The position numbers were made by a program, and so were the translations under genes. A DNA stretch of 64,000 nt from Lotmaria passim (taxonomy: Eukaryota > Euglenozoa > Kinetoplastea > Trypanosomatida > Trypanosomatidae): assembly GCA_037349495.1 (NCBI GenBank), contig CP140204.1:310001-374000 (forward strand), given 5' to 3'. Position 1 is the first letter of the stretch; each line of letters starts with the position of its first letter. Positions 11,301 to 20,974 of this stretch are shown here, piece after piece. The notes beneath the pieces were generated by a model, which was given only the letters and a program-made list of their open reading frames with translations, searched no databases and was not told the origin of the DNA.

Positions 11301-11731
11301 AACCCGTCGATGCCACCCGCACCTTGCCCTGCCTTTTTGGTCTCATCCGCCCGTCGCACACTATCGAGACGTACGCCGAGGCGGTGACGGCGGACGACGT
11401 GACAGCCGCCGTGGCGGCGATCGAGGCGGCACGCACGCCGGCGGAGACGCGGCAGCCGCAGACGCAGACGCAGCAGGCGGTGGCACCGCCAGTCCGGACA
11501 GGCGTTTTCTCGACAGCGACGCCCTTCGCTGCGCCTGCCATGCTGCAGCCGCTGGAGGACGTGCACTTCCCGCACAACTTCCCTTATCACCGTGTTTTCG
11601 CGGGTGGCTGCTGCGACGACGACGACGAGGATGGCGAGAATGCCGCGCCGATGTTGGTGGAGGACGATGACGAGGACAACGATGGGATGCAGGTGTATCA
11701 GGTGGAACATATCCTGCAGCTTCTCAGCTGA
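8324..11731 (+). CDS. large RNA-binding protein with three RRM-like regions
   Basis: The protein is 1135 residues from the ATG at 8324; a longer frame from 8240 adds 28 residues that only translate the splice-acceptor tract. Two related RRM-like regions, about 129-217 and 299-380, share the ending DFVPHGQ followed by PVVARF or PLVVRY, which suggests an internal duplication. A mostly helical region lies at about 449-655. A third, more typical RRM is at about 866-960, with the RNP2-like TVYITKLP and the RNP1-like LCFGFVEF. Linkers are Ala/Ser/Thr/Pro-rich, there is a short poly-Gln stretch near residue 65, and the C-terminus is strongly acidic. RRM proteins carry most gene regulation in trypanosomatids, acting on mRNA stability and translation; a role of this kind is inference. 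I do not recognise a specific named family. Confidence 0.8.
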   Translation: MFETTNSSHSTPRSGPSEQGPLPSFVVTSSNDTPAKASSTVTLNPEAREFHVTPSFGSSLFAMPQQQQQQPRWGPAAMGDFPCWPSGSSRSSPSPPPGAVEPLDSARLVKLTEAYMHELYDRRCKEENLHMVSVFHLHPRTTNKQLSSIFFPTGAYAAEVLEPRQMPDPLANAFNAVRQRAGAVFFTRKDFAMVGVEKIHDFVPHGQHQPLVVRYCGPDTQGSQQPTTAKASSPPSARPTPPQAPTHFRDATNPRDVFPSSAAPTAQPPVPALDRLSSGSPTSTYDVIDQHFLQKYAGEKVFLVGVHNLAYGTSAKSFYKMFYPMGAIDSELLPRPVSVDGKLRCSGVAIFGSKGMAMEAAEKINDFVPHGQRRPVVARFLNRTPAPPLDMTAAAVDRREAPSYGTPLVTASTPRANASGASASAITNGAAPTAASAATAAPVTSAAALLLAIERQLRGKTVSDSQLAADMCALVLCNDSGEAEAKRLADVLRDTLQSMGDHSTILSSPLSGALRTVHSTLGIRLRTAPPSPDDNAAAAKKGVVFMQLIGRTFMMLLADTTAARQTRIVAAVQCAYLYQYSYLPKTPLCFATVLFQNCGAELRAAKEFLCREAEVPSSIAEERRHRPWLTLMDALQEMVLVWKSLDPHLYAQDPARDDYERFVRDFRGGGSGAGGVRSPVKAAQTEAGVEACTPRNDTLETGTEGGNIGSGSGNGASSSAKKSQLVTPSARPTPRRVVSKSYSTTASDWKGKQSTPVGAAGGAVPPQVMLSSPASDFTQGASEFSVESSAVGPFNNALRSCGLTPQHPSMRFAWGSKVAGTSQPSSAPPAPTVTAVTGLTTSPMAASAVVPSSAASAVGAERTDAAMTECTVYITKLPSCFTAAQVRRLLLHFGDFRKVRLCHDDKETTRSGTAEALAAHQLKFHELCFGFVEFVEAGSARAMVEFFRNEVHTTTAFDFLRTPGDDVAFDEAELNMLRSTRTSQARNPIHDQQPVDATRTLPCLFGLIRPSHTIETYAEAVTADDVTAAVAAIEAARTPAETRQPQTQTQQAVAPPVRTGVFSTATPFAAPAMLQPLEDVHFPHNFPYHRVFAGGCCDDDDEDGENAAPMLVEDDDEDNDGMQVYQVEHILQLLS

Positions 11732-12808
11732 GCAGGGCGTTCGGGATTATTTTTGAGGGTTTGACGCAGTTGCTTGAGCTTTCCTGCCTTTTTTTTGTTT
11801 TGTTTTCTCTCACAGCTATATATATATAACACATATATACATCTTTTCGCAGCCTCTTTTCTTTTTCGTTTATTTAGACAGCTGGTGGAAATGTTCATGT
11901 ATCTGTATCTTTTTTTTTTTGTGTGTGTGTGTTTCGCTTTTTGTTCTGTTGTTGTCTTTGCGAGCGGCATCCTTCTACGCCCGCCTCGTTATTATATTGT
12001 TTGTTTCCTTAGATGTACCCGCTCCTTTTTCTTAACCGCCTCTCTCTGTCTGTCTGTATGTCGTGGATTTTCGAAAGATACTCCCTTTCATTTTTTCCTT
12101 CTTCCTTGTATGCTTCTCGGTTCTTTGTATCCCTTTTTTTTTTTTGGTTGTTACTATGATTGTTTTTGTAAGAGTGCATCTGAAAGGGTGGGGGATAGGA
12201 TGGCGTATACTCTTTTGTTATGGTTCTTCTCGTTCACCTCTTTTTTTTCTCGTGACACTGTTGATCATAAAAGCAAATGCGATCAAGCTCGAAAGAGCAG
12301 TTGAAAAGGAAGGAGGGAAGCGTCGGCGCGCCATTGCCGCGATACCAATGCTATAGGGTGCGTGGCACAAGAAGGAAGCTGCGATGATGATACTAGCAAG
12401 CAGCATCCACGAGTTACGTGCTGTGACGAACTTTTTGGGCCACCTTAACTTGCTGGGTTTGCATGCAGCCGAAGTAGGCGTAGCAGTAAAAAAAAAAAAA
12501 AAACAGTTTCGCACCAGCAGCTGAAGTGTCCGTCCTATCTACGCCACCATGGATCCGTTGTTTGGGGGGTCTTCGCTGATTCGTGTAAGTCCTGTGCTTT
12601 CCATGTTTACGAATTCGGCAGACAGTTTCTTCCGCTCTTGCCATCTATCTCTCTGCTCTCTTCATTGTTGAACACACACTCGCGCAGATTGTCGATTTTT
12701 TTTTTTAATCGTATTCGCTTGTGCCTTCTGTAACCACGTTCCTTGTAGTTGACACACACACACACGCTCACGTACACTTGCAAGTCGCTCTTTTTCTCTG
12801 ACAATCCG
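11732..12808. other. intergenic region
   Basis: No gene seen. It holds TA-rich microsatellite DNA (11818-11842), many T runs and a CA repeat near 12751-12763. It must include the 3' UTR of the RNA-binding protein gene and the 5' signals of the next gene. Confidence 0.55.
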
Positions 12809-12824
12809 TTTTTTTTTTTCCCAG
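12809..12824 (+). promoter_or_regulatory. predicted trans-splice acceptor with very short 5' UTR
   Basis: A T/C tract (12809-12822) is followed by AG at 12823-12824, only six bases before the ATG at 12831. This would make one of the shortest 5' UTRs in the window, apart from the added spliced leader. Confidence 0.65.
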
Positions 12825-12830
12825 CTCTGT

Positions 12831-13361
12831 ATGACTCCACGAAGCGTGCAGTGGCGCATGCTGGCCGGTGCAGTGTGGACGTTGCTTTTCCGCGTCACCG
12901 GTGCACGCGCCATTGCCATCACGCCTATCTACGAGGCTTACACAAGCGTCATCCTCGCCATCGGCGGCTTTCTTCTTGGCGCCATCGTTGTGGTGGTGTT
13001 GATGTGCTTCAACTGGAAGGTGGCGACGGTGCGGCTGCAGCCGCGCGAGCGCCGCATGTGGGAACTGGCGCCGCTGCCCGGCCTCTCTGAGAATGATGCG
13101 AAGATCCTGGAGAAGCTGCACGACGAAGCCGACAAGCCGAGGAAGAGGAAGAGGACGACAGATACCGTAAAAAAGGGGCAGCCTGCCTCCGCCGCGTCGC
13201 CAAAGAACGCTGTTTCTCCCTCGGCGAACTCCAACCCGAGCCGCAGCGCGGGTCCCGTCAACCCGGACAACAACGTTTCTCGTCCCAACCCATACGTGGA
13301 CACGGAGGACGACGTAGTTGCCTTTAACAACTCGGCGACTGACAAGTTCGTCTACATGTAG
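12831..13361 (+). CDS. small membrane protein, function unknown
   Basis: This 176-residue protein has an N-terminal hydrophobic stretch (about 10-27) that could be a signal peptide or anchor. A strong transmembrane helix follows (about 40-62, containing AIGGFLLGAIVVVVLMCF). Then comes a basic segment with KPRKRKR (about 102-108) and a Ser/Pro/Asn-rich tail that is probably disordered and cytosolic. The end, FVYM, is aromatic. The start is supported by the splice acceptor six bases upstream. This is the last gene of the rightward unit and faces the first leftward gene across a convergent region. I recognise no family; a kinetoplastid-specific membrane protein is the best description. Confidence 0.7.
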   Translation: MTPRSVQWRMLAGAVWTLLFRVTGARAIAITPIYEAYTSVILAIGGFLLGAIVVVVLMCFNWKVATVRLQPRERRMWELAPLPGLSENDAKILEKLHDEADKPRKRKRTTDTVKKGQPASAASPKNAVSPSANSNPSRSAGPVNPDNNVSRPNPYVDTEDDVVAFNNSATDKFVYM

Positions 13362-14087
13362 CTAAGGATGTGACTAGTCTCTTTTTCTTTTTTCTTTTGC
13401 GCATCGCAATGGTGCTCTGCTTTCTTTGTTGTCTTACTGGAACTCGTCTTTTTTCCCTCTCTTCTCAAACCATGTTGCAAAAAAAAAAAAAAAAACAGTT
13501 GAGCAGCGGCATGCCTTTGGATCGTTGCTCCTGCCGCCGGGTTGATGGGAAATCCCTCCCCGCCAAAACCGCTCCTCTTTTCCTTTCCTTGCTTTTTGCT
13601 TTTTGCGCCGTGCCTTCCTTTGCCCGGGCAGGGCAGCTGTCGCTGGCCTCGCGGGCACCTCGGCGGGGCCAAGCTGTCAGCCCTACGCGAGGACGAGGAG
13701 GGTGGGGAGGGGCGGCGGGTGGCACGACACCGCGGCGCCAGAGAGGACGGGGCGGACGAAAGGCAGAGGGGTTCGAGACGCTTTTGAAAGCACACGCGCA
13801 CACTGCTGCTGATCAGCGTTTCCCGACGTTAGAGCCCGTAGCGAGCGGAAAAGGAAAAGGAGAAAGGAAGCAAGACATGCATGCAACATGCGCGTCAGTG
13901 GTGTCGAGCAAACTGCTCCGATGGACTCTAGCTCTCTTTTTTTTTTTTGTGATTTTGTTATCGTTCTTAAGCTACGGCTAAGTGAACGCTGCCAAAACGG
14001 GCAGGCATATTTGTAAGGTGTAAACAGCAACTGTCCTCTTCCGTATTTTTCCCAATCTTCTCCCTCTCGCCTGACACTGCAACGACA
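13362..14087. other. convergent strand-switch region with GC-rich patch
   Basis: Genes on both sides point into this region, so transcription from both units should end here. The outer parts are T/A-homopolymer-rich. The centre (about 13615-13860) is unusually GC-rich, with GCCCGGGC at its left edge. No protein frame or RNA gene in it is convincing. Confidence 0.6.
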
Positions 14088-15581
14088 TCACTGGGTGGTG
14101 GCGGGCGGCGTCTGCGGTGGACGCTGAAGGCGCTGCGCTGCCGCACTGCCACCAGCCAGGCGCTCCTTCTCCTCCTTCTCGAAGTTGCGGACGACCATCA
14201 GCAGCTCTTTCATGCGCGTCACCGCGATGTGCATCTCGCTCGTTGTCAACACCGGGTCGTAGTCGGAGGGCTGCGGCTCCATGTCCTGCTGCTTCATCCG
14301 CTTCACGCGGTCCACCACGGCGCCCGAGTCGATTTCCTTGTCCCGCGCATCCGCGAACATGACGAGGTGGTGCAGCATCATGCTGCGGCCGACCGCGTCG
14401 AGGATGTAGTTCGGCGTCAGGCCCAGCTCCGCGACGGGGTCGACCGCCTGCGCCTTCAGCTCCTCCGCGGTGGGCGGCGGCACCGGCGGCATGCAGAGCA
14501 GCGCGTAGAAGCGGCGCCAGAACTCCTCACTGACGCGGAAGCGGTAGTACGGCATCGTGAGCGGCAGGCACAGGGTGCGCATGGGGTCCTCGGTGGTGTC
14601 GCCGTGCATCTGCGCCGTCTGCGCCCGCGTCACTGTTGCCGTCACCTCCTTCGAGAAGACGATGTGCGTGCAGTAGTCCGTGTGGTAGTCGTCGCCGCGG
14701 GTCGCCTCGAAGACGCGCGCCAGCAACAGCGGCCGCTCTGTCGCGAAGACGATCGCCTCCTCAAACGGCTCGTGCGTCTTCACGAGACTGCGATAGTAGA
14801 TGATCTCCATGTCATTCAGCACCGCCCACGCCGCCGCTGCTGCGAAGAGGCGGGTGCGGTGCTTTTCCTCCACACAGAATGCCAGGTTCAGCAAGGACGA
14901 CACCGCCTGCTCGTCGCGGCGCAGGTTCACCAGCAGCGCGGCACGCCACAGGTAAAGGGAGATGATCTCTTCTCGGATATCCTCATTCTCGCGCAGTGGG
15001 TTGACGCCGTTGTGGACGCTGTCTTCGCCCATCTTTGCCGCGCCAGGGATGAACTCGTGGCCGATGGAGCCGTCGATGACGAGGCGGGCTTCGAGCGGGC
15101 GACCCGCCGCGGCGGTCGCCAGCTGCGCATCCGCCACCTCGCGGATGCCCTTCACCGCCTCCTCCAGCTTCTCCTCGGCGGCCAGGGCGACCAAGGCGCG
15201 TATCTCCGCCGTCGGCGCATCCTCGACTTCGTACACCTGCCGCTCCGCCTGCACCTCCGCTCCTTTAGTGACCGGCCGCATCGTGAAGCATTGGGGGAAG
15301 CGGCAGGCCGGCGCGCCGGTGCACGTGCAGCGTCCGCCCGCCCCGCAGCGGTAACGAAGATCGAAGACGGTGCTGCGGACAATGAAGTCGCGGTGCGCCT
15401 TCTCAGCGTCGGAGGCCGGCGGCGGGGCCCCGTCAAAGTGCCGCGCCGCGACGACGTCGCGCAGATGCGACAGCGGCGGCGCGTCCGGGACGGCCTCGCG
15501 AAAATCGGCGCAGTCGCACGGGGCCCGCGGCGTCCGCTTTGCCTTTATCTTTGATGTGAACTTTGAGAAGAAGGACTTCAT
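14088..15581 (-). CDS. unknown kinetoplastid protein, 497 residues
   Basis: The frame is long, GC-rich and in line with the leftward unit. The N-terminus is short and basic (MKSFFSKFTSKIKAKR). A Cys-rich segment at about 75-100 (RCGAGGRCTCTGAPACRFPQ) could bind metal, but it matches no finger class I know. The rest looks mainly alpha-helical and TPR-like in character without a clear repeat, and the tail is Pro/Gln-rich after a charged helix (KEEKERLAGG). There is no signal peptide and no transmembrane helix. A 441-residue frame on the opposite strand (14229-15554) is its shadow. I do not assign a function. It is the last gene of the leftward unit. Confidence 0.75.
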   Translation of the reverse strand: MKSFFSKFTSKIKAKRTPRAPCDCADFREAVPDAPPLSHLRDVVAARHFDGAPPPASDAEKAHRDFIVRSTVFDLRYRCGAGGRCTCTGAPACRFPQCFTMRPVTKGAEVQAERQVYEVEDAPTAEIRALVALAAEEKLEEAVKGIREVADAQLATAAAGRPLEARLVIDGSIGHEFIPGAAKMGEDSVHNGVNPLRENEDIREEIISLYLWRAALLVNLRRDEQAVSSLLNLAFCVEEKHRTRLFAAAAAWAVLNDMEIIYYRSLVKTHEPFEEAIVFATERPLLLARVFEATRGDDYHTDYCTHIVFSKEVTATVTRAQTAQMHGDTTEDPMRTLCLPLTMPYYRFRVSEEFWRRFYALLCMPPVPPPTAEELKAQAVDPVAELGLTPNYILDAVGRSMMLHHLVMFADARDKEIDSGAVVDRVKRMKQQDMEPQPSDYDPVLTTSEMHIAVTRMKELLMVVRNFEKEEKERLAGGSAAAQRLQRPPQTPPATTQ

Positions 15582-16792
15582 CGCGCTGTGCTGGTTGGAG
15601 CTGACCGACGTGTGTCTGCGTGTGCTTTACGTTGCGGTGGTGCTTCTGTGAGGATGTTAGAAAAAGAGAGCGAGTGCGAGTAAGAAGCAACACGTGCAAC
15701 GCCACTGACGTTTTCCTTTTTTTTTTTTCTGCTTCGTATTCGCCTTCTTTTGGCTACACACTGGCGAATTGGAAATGAAAAGAAAGGCGAACAGGGCAAG
15801 GAGGTGGAGAACCAAGGAGGATGAAATAAGTAACTGATCATTTGCAACGCATGAAACAAACAAACTAACACACACACACACAACGCTTCACGAGCAACAG
15901 CAGCAAAAAAAAAAAAAAACTGCTTGTCAATACTGGAGCCTGTTTTTTTCGTCACATGCAGCCTTAACGACGCGAAGGAAAAAGACTAGAGGAACGAGGC
16001 TTTCAAGTCGTGTTCCTTCGTTGTTTGTAAGTCACAACTCTTTCTGCCTGCCGGACCTGCATGCGTCGCAAAAAAAAAAAAAAGAACAACTACACGCACC
16101 TCACTCGTCCAGCGTGCTCACAATATTGACAAAGAAAGTGCCCTACGCTGCATGAGAGTGACCCCTTTGCCACCAAATGCATGCAACGCTAAAGCCGCTT
16201 GTTTACTTTTTTTTTTGTCTTTAGTCGTGCCACAGCGGCACACGTCAAAAAACACGATAACATCAGATACCATAAAAAAAAAAAAAAGAACAGTGAAATG
16301 AACACGCTTGAGGCAGCATCCGAAGCACAAAAACCGAGTCAGCAGCAAAAGCAGCTCGTTGCAAGTTTTGCACGCCTTTTTTCTCTCCCTTTCAGTTGTT
16401 TGAACCAACGATGTTAAGAAAAAAAAAAAAAAGAAAAGCCCAAGCACTTTTTTCCAAACAAACAAACAAACAAGCAAAAAAGACAAGAAACAAAAATCAA
16501 AGCCATCGCAACACTAGATAGTAAGCCGTAGATGTCAACGCAAGAAATAGCAAGACGCGCCAAAAACACATATATATATGTATATACATATATATAGGTA
16601 TATATGCATATATACACATATGCATGAGAGAGAAAAGAGAACATCAGCAAAAGAGTTGTTTGTGTGTCAGGCGATAAGAATGCGACATGCTGTCGGGAAA
16701 TGGGAGGTGGTGAGCGCAGGAAAGTCGAACCGAGATGATAAGAACAACAGAGAAGTGCATCAGCAGGGGTACAAAATGGAGGTGCGGCTGCG
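15582..16792. other. intergenic region with TA microsatellite
   Basis: No gene seen. It contains several A and T runs, an AC repeat near 15871-15882, an AAAC repeat near 16456-16472 and an imperfect TA/TATG microsatellite at about 16567-16625. Splice and polyadenylation signals for the flanking leftward genes must lie here. Confidence 0.55.
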
Positions 16793-17875
16793 CTAAATCG
16801 CCGACGGTACGGTATTCACATACTCATGCAGGCGGTTGCGCATCTGCTGCACTACGCAGTCGGCGATCCACTGCAGGTTGTTGATCTCAAGCTCCTTTAG
16901 CTTCACGTAGGCGTAGAAGATGCCGTACTGGAACTGCCGCGTCATCGCGTCGTTGTAGATCGTCACGGAGGCTTCCACGAAGCGACGCTCGAGGGACTTC
17001 TTGCCAACAGCATCGATATTGCGGCTGCCGTCGTCAAGCAGTTCGTAGTAGGTGGTGAAGCGGCGCAGGCGGTCACGCAGCTGCTCCTCGTTCTCGCTCT
17101 CCGCGATGTCGTCGTGAATGTCGACGAGAGTGCCGATGTTCGGGAAGACTTTGCGGCGATCCGCCGGCGTGATCTCGCGCATGCCGAGCGTGTTCAGCGT
17201 GAAGGTGAGCACCATGCGGTCGGCCTCCGCGTCCAGCACGGGGCACATTACCTCCCGCGTCTCACCACCGAGGTTGTAGCAGAAGTCATAGAACTGTTCG
17301 TAGTAGTTCTTCATGAGAATGCCGCGGATGTACTCAACGGAGAGCTCGTCCAGGTCGCGCTCGAAGCCGCCCTCGGCGCTGAAGAAGCGGCCGACTGGGC
17401 TGTCAATCAGCACCACCTCGAACATCTCCTGCACGTCCGAGGCGGCGATCAGCGTCGGCATTTCCGGAAAGACGCCGAGTGGGTGGCACTTTGTAAGCAG
17501 CTCGAGGTTGGCCCGCCCACTGCGCTTCGCTACGATGAGCTTCAGCACGTTGGACAACATGTACTCGCAGCTGATGAAGTCCAGGAACTGGCAGAGCGGA
17601 GGCTCAGCCCACGCGCGGATCTCCTTGAACTGCTTCAGTAGCACCTCCTGCGCGCGGTCGACGATGATGCGAGAGGTCAGCGAGCCTTCCTGCTGGAGGA
17701 AATTTCCGTAATCCGTTACCTGCAGCTGGCTCTTCATGTCCCCCAAGTTGTCGCACTGGCACAGGTTGTTGTACTCGTCGACGTGGAGGAGGGCGTCGCG
17801 GTAGCCATGCACCATCGCTTCGAGGTGGCCCTCGTGCACGTTGTAGTCCATCATATCGCGGCCCATTTTCCACAA
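16793..17875 (-). CDS. V-type ATPase V0 subunit d
   Basis: The 360-residue product aligns from end to end with eukaryotic V-ATPase subunit d (about 350 residues). Landmarks are YNVHEGHLEAMVHG near the start, TDYGNFLQQE, PLCQFLDFISCEYMLSNV, TKCHPLGVFPEM, YYEQFYDFCYNLGG, MCPVLDAEADR and, near the end, YGIFYAYVKLKELEINNLQW. The subunit caps the membrane c-ring and couples it to the central stalk of the proton pump; in trypanosomatids the pump acidifies acidocalcisomes and the endolysosomal system. The start is the first ATG; the next Met codons a few residues later would also fit, since the conserved part begins at about residue 9. The 40 bases before the ATG are almost pure purine on the coding strand, unlike most genes here. 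Confidence 0.95.
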   Translation of the reverse strand: MWKMGRDMMDYNVHEGHLEAMVHGYRDALLHVDEYNNLCQCDNLGDMKSQLQVTDYGNFLQQEGSLTSRIIVDRAQEVLLKQFKEIRAWAEPPLCQFLDFISCEYMLSNVLKLIVAKRSGRANLELLTKCHPLGVFPEMPTLIAASDVQEMFEVVLIDSPVGRFFSAEGGFERDLDELSVEYIRGILMKNYYEQFYDFCYNLGGETREVMCPVLDAEADRMVLTFTLNTLGMREITPADRRKVFPNIGTLVDIHDDIAESENEEQLRDRLRRFTTYYELLDDGSRNIDAVGKKSLERRFVEASVTIYNDAMTRQFQYGIFYAYVKLKELEINNLQWIADCVVQQMRNRLHEYVNTVPSAI

Positions 17876-18472
17876 CGCTTTTCGCTCTTCTTTTTCTCCT
17901 TTTTTTTCTTCTAGTTAAACGGCTAAAGGGTGAGAATACAAAAGGGTGAAAGTAGGCCGTGCAATGAGAGAGGGAGAGAGAGGCGCAAAGGATCGATAGG
18001 GGGTGACTTGTCGAGTTTGCGTGAGCTCCACCATCAACTACGCACGTTGGTATATACGAAATGAAAGAGAGAAAACAAACAAACAACAACGACAAAAAAG
18101 AAACTAAGGGTGCGAAAATAAACCAGAAATGCGTGACAAAATGAGCGTGAGGGAGAGAGGCATCAAAAGTCTGGCGGCATGGTGCCTGACAGGAGTGTGT
18201 GTGTGGACGTAGTGGTTGTTTTTCATTCACCAAAAAGAACAGGGGGATTCCTTTTACCCGAAGGAGAGAACGGAGAAGAGCATGCACCCCAATTCATGCT
18301 GCTATTTGTGTTTTGTGAACATGGGAAAAAGCTAAAAAAAAAAAAAAGAGTGAGTACATGCTGTAGTTGTAATGGTACAAAGCAAAACAAACAAAAAAAA
18401 AAAAAGAAGAGAACTCAAGTCGAACAGCTACAACAACAACAAAATGAGGACTCGCCAGGCTTGTAGTCTTAC
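17876..18472. other. intergenic region
   Basis: No gene seen. On the leftward strand there is a pyrimidine stretch (about 17960-17985) and further CT-rich DNA before the V-ATPase gene, suited to trans-splicing. Two long A runs on the + strand (18335-18347, 18393-18405) are T runs on the coding strand. Confidence 0.5.
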
Positions 18473-20974
18473 CTATCTGCTGATATGTGCCTCAGAGGCC
18501 TTACGAAACAGCGCGCTCGCGCGCTCTGCAGATAAGTCGTCGACCTCCTCCCCTCGCAGTGCACGCACCTCCGCCTGCAGTCGTCTCACCTCCTGCTGGG
18601 CTGCGTCACGCTCCTGCTGCGCCGTCGCCACCTCCGCTTTCAGCACGTGAATCGTCGCCTCGTGTCGCTGCAGCACGCACGCCTGGTCGCGTATCTTCCG
18701 CTGAGACTCGCGAAAGCGACGGCGCAGGACGGCGACTTCAGCCCTGCACAGCTGCAGCGCCACCGCATCGCGAGAAAGGCTGAGAGCCTCCCTGTTTTCC
18801 TTCTCCGCATTGCTTCTGCGAAGACCCGCACTCCCCGTGCTTGCCACCGCTGTCGTCGCCGCCTCCTTCGCCAACTCACGCACAGGGGAAGACTCAGCAG
18901 TGGGGCGCGGTGCCAGTGAAGGAGTTGCGGATGGCTGGGGCATCCCACCTCCACCTCCACCTCCAGCGCTGCGGCCTTGGTAAAGGCGGTAGCCCAGCGT
19001 CGACGTCTCCGCTGAACTCCGCTGCCTGCTGTGGTGGATCGGCTTCCCTGGCGTTTGCACCGCCGCGGTGGAGAGGGCCGTCGTTGAAGATGCACCGACC
19101 AGCAGCGATGACGCTGCCGCTGGTGCCCGCGGCGGCGGACTGCCACCGCCAAACCCGCTCGTCTGCAGGAAGGTCGTCGACGCGGCCGTCTCGCTGCCCC
19201 ACTTCGGCGGTGGCGTCATAAAAACGTCCGCCGTCGTGTCCGCCTCGGCTGCCGGGACTCGCAGCACTTTGCCCAGGCGGGCCCCGCGGTGCTGCAGCGC
19301 CGCCGCCAGCACCGTTACTTCCGCTCCCTGCAGCACCACCACCGTCTCCCCTGTCGCCTGGCTGCAGGGACGGTGATCGGTCGACGTCGCCGCCTTGACG
19401 GGGCTGCGCAGGGCGGCGAGTCGCCACTCCTCCGCGAGGCCCCGCAGCGCCGCCTCCATCGCCAGCTGTGCGGCCGGCAGCGATGCGAACGTGGTCGCCG
19501 AGCTGCACAGCGCGTCCGCCAGCGACGGTGCGTCGTAGTGAACGCGAAACGTAACAGTGGCGTGGCTCGCCGCCTCACCGGCCATGGCGGCGCCGCGACG
19601 CGCGGACGCTGAACCGGAAGGGAGCGCCGCCACGATACCCCGTGCGAGAGATCCGTTCACAAGACACGGATTGCTGCTCATGTCCAGTCGACGCAGCCGT
19701 AGCAATAGCGGGGCACTCGCGACGTGCGCGCCGCCGTCAACGGGCCATTGCACGTGCGAGAAGAGGCGGCGGACGTCGTCCACGTCCTCGATGTAGTTGT
19801 ACGAGAGATCGAGGCTGGTCAACGCGGTGCTCCATGGCCGCGGGAGGGACGCACCGCTGCCCTGCGATCGCACTTGCCCTTCCCTGGCTAACCTCGTCCC
19901 CATGTCGCCTGACACACCCGCTGCTACGTCGTCGGCGTCCACCCACAGCAGGGTGGCAAGTGCACGGCCACGCAAGCGGTTGTGCGAGAGAATCAACACG
20001 ACCTCGGGGTCAGCTTTTTCATTGCTCTTCGCCGTTGCTCTCGACTGGGCCGCGTGTGAACGTGAGGTCTCCACTGCATCTGCAGCTGTCGCAGCCGCAC
20101 TCCCTTCTGGCGGTGAGAGGGCGGCTGGCGTACTAAGTGATGCCGAGGACGTCTCGTCCACCTGGAACTGCACCGAGGTGTTTGCGCTGGCGGAGCGGCG
20201 GCCCGCCTCGCGCAGCCGCAATCGGTGAGCCTCTTCCGGCGACGTATGACAACTGAAGGCGACGGAGGCCGTGTCCGTGTCGTCCACAATTGAACTCAGC
20301 GCCGGCGTCGGGTCGGCGTGGACGGGGGCCGGCGGCTGCTCTGGTGGCGTTGCGCTGCCGCCATGTGAGGACGCCGGCACTCCTCCGGTCACGTCATGAA
20401 CGGCTGCGCAGGTCAGCGGAAGTCCCTGCAAGGAGTCGATGGAGTTGTAGGAAAGGTCGATGTAGGTGAGCTGTTGGCATGCTTGCATGCCATCCAGCGA
20501 GGTAAGGTGGTTGTGGGTGGCGATGAGGGTAGTGAGGGTGTGCGCTGCCCCACAGAGCCCACGCAGGGTGCGCAGCTCGTTGTGGCAGATACAGAGCTTG
20601 GCGAGGAAGGTGAGGCTGCGCAGTCCGCTCCCTTCCTCCTCCAGCGAGGTCGTTGCCGTCGTTGTCGTGGAAGGAGACGAGACGGCTGCGTGAAGCGTGC
20701 CGACGAGGGAGGAAGACCGCGGCTCTGGGCCGGGAGGCACCGCAGGCCGCAGCGGCACCAGTGGAACAGGCAGCCGTGTGAAGCCCTGTGTTGGCGCCTG
20801 CCCTTCGCTGCCGTTGCCACGCGTTCCGGCGAAAGGGCATTCGAGCGTGCGCAGATGGTTGAAGCTGATGTCCAGCTCGTGAATCGATGGCAACGCCGCC
20901 GCCTGCACGCCGAAGTTGCGCGTGCTGGCAGGATGCAGCTCGTACAAGTGTCGATTTCGGTACGATATTGACAT
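18473..20974 (-). CDS. leucine-rich repeat and coiled-coil protein
   Basis: This 833-residue protein has SDS22-type leucine-rich repeats in its first half, for example IHELDISFNHLRTL, LCICHNELRTLRGL, LTTLIATHNHLTSLDGM, LTYIDLSYNSIDSLQGL, LILSHNRLRGRAL and LTSLDLSYNYIEDV. The repeats are split by long Ala/Ser/Pro/Thr-rich insertions. The region at about 480-720 is low in complexity. A coiled coil at about 725-815 is rich in Arg, Glu and Gln. LRR plus coiled coil is common in flagellar and basal-body proteins of trypanosomatids, but that role is inference. It has no kinase domain and no signal peptide. It is separate from the SDS22-like gene at 35393, which has uninterrupted repeats. Confidence 0.82.
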   Translation of the reverse strand: MSISYRNRHLYELHPASTRNFGVQAAALPSIHELDISFNHLRTLECPFAGTRGNGSEGQAPTQGFTRLPVPLVPLRPAVPPGPEPRSSSLVGTLHAAVSSPSTTTTATTSLEEEGSGLRSLTFLAKLCICHNELRTLRGLCGAAHTLTTLIATHNHLTSLDGMQACQQLTYIDLSYNSIDSLQGLPLTCAAVHDVTGGVPASSHGGSATPPEQPPAPVHADPTPALSSIVDDTDTASVAFSCHTSPEEAHRLRLREAGRRSASANTSVQFQVDETSSASLSTPAALSPPEGSAAATAADAVETSRSHAAQSRATAKSNEKADPEVVLILSHNRLRGRALATLLWVDADDVAAGVSGDMGTRLAREGQVRSQGSGASLPRPWSTALTSLDLSYNYIEDVDDVRRLFSHVQWPVDGGAHVASAPLLLRLRRLDMSSNPCLVNGSLARGIVAALPSGSASARRGAAMAGEAASHATVTFRVHYDAPSLADALCSSATTFASLPAAQLAMEAALRGLAEEWRLAALRSPVKAATSTDHRPCSQATGETVVVLQGAEVTVLAAALQHRGARLGKVLRVPAAEADTTADVFMTPPPKWGSETAASTTFLQTSGFGGGSPPPRAPAAASSLLVGASSTTALSTAAVQTPGKPIHHSRQRSSAETSTLGYRLYQGRSAGGGGGGGMPQPSATPSLAPRPTAESSPVRELAKEAATTAVASTGSAGLRRSNAEKENREALSLSRDAVALQLCRAEVAVLRRRFRESQRKIRDQACVLQRHEATIHVLKAEVATAQQERDAAQQEVRRLQAEVRALRGEEVDDLSAERASALFRKASEAHISR

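Noticed and set aside
14229-15554. A 441-residue rightward frame opposite the unknown leftward gene
   Set aside because: It is Val/Arg/His-rich shadow translation; the leftward frame has balanced composition and agrees with the unit's direction.
16567-16625. TA-rich stretch as a promoter (TATA-like)
   Set aside because: Trypanosomatid protein genes are not transcribed from TATA promoters, and the stretch is an imperfect microsatellite between two co-directional genes.
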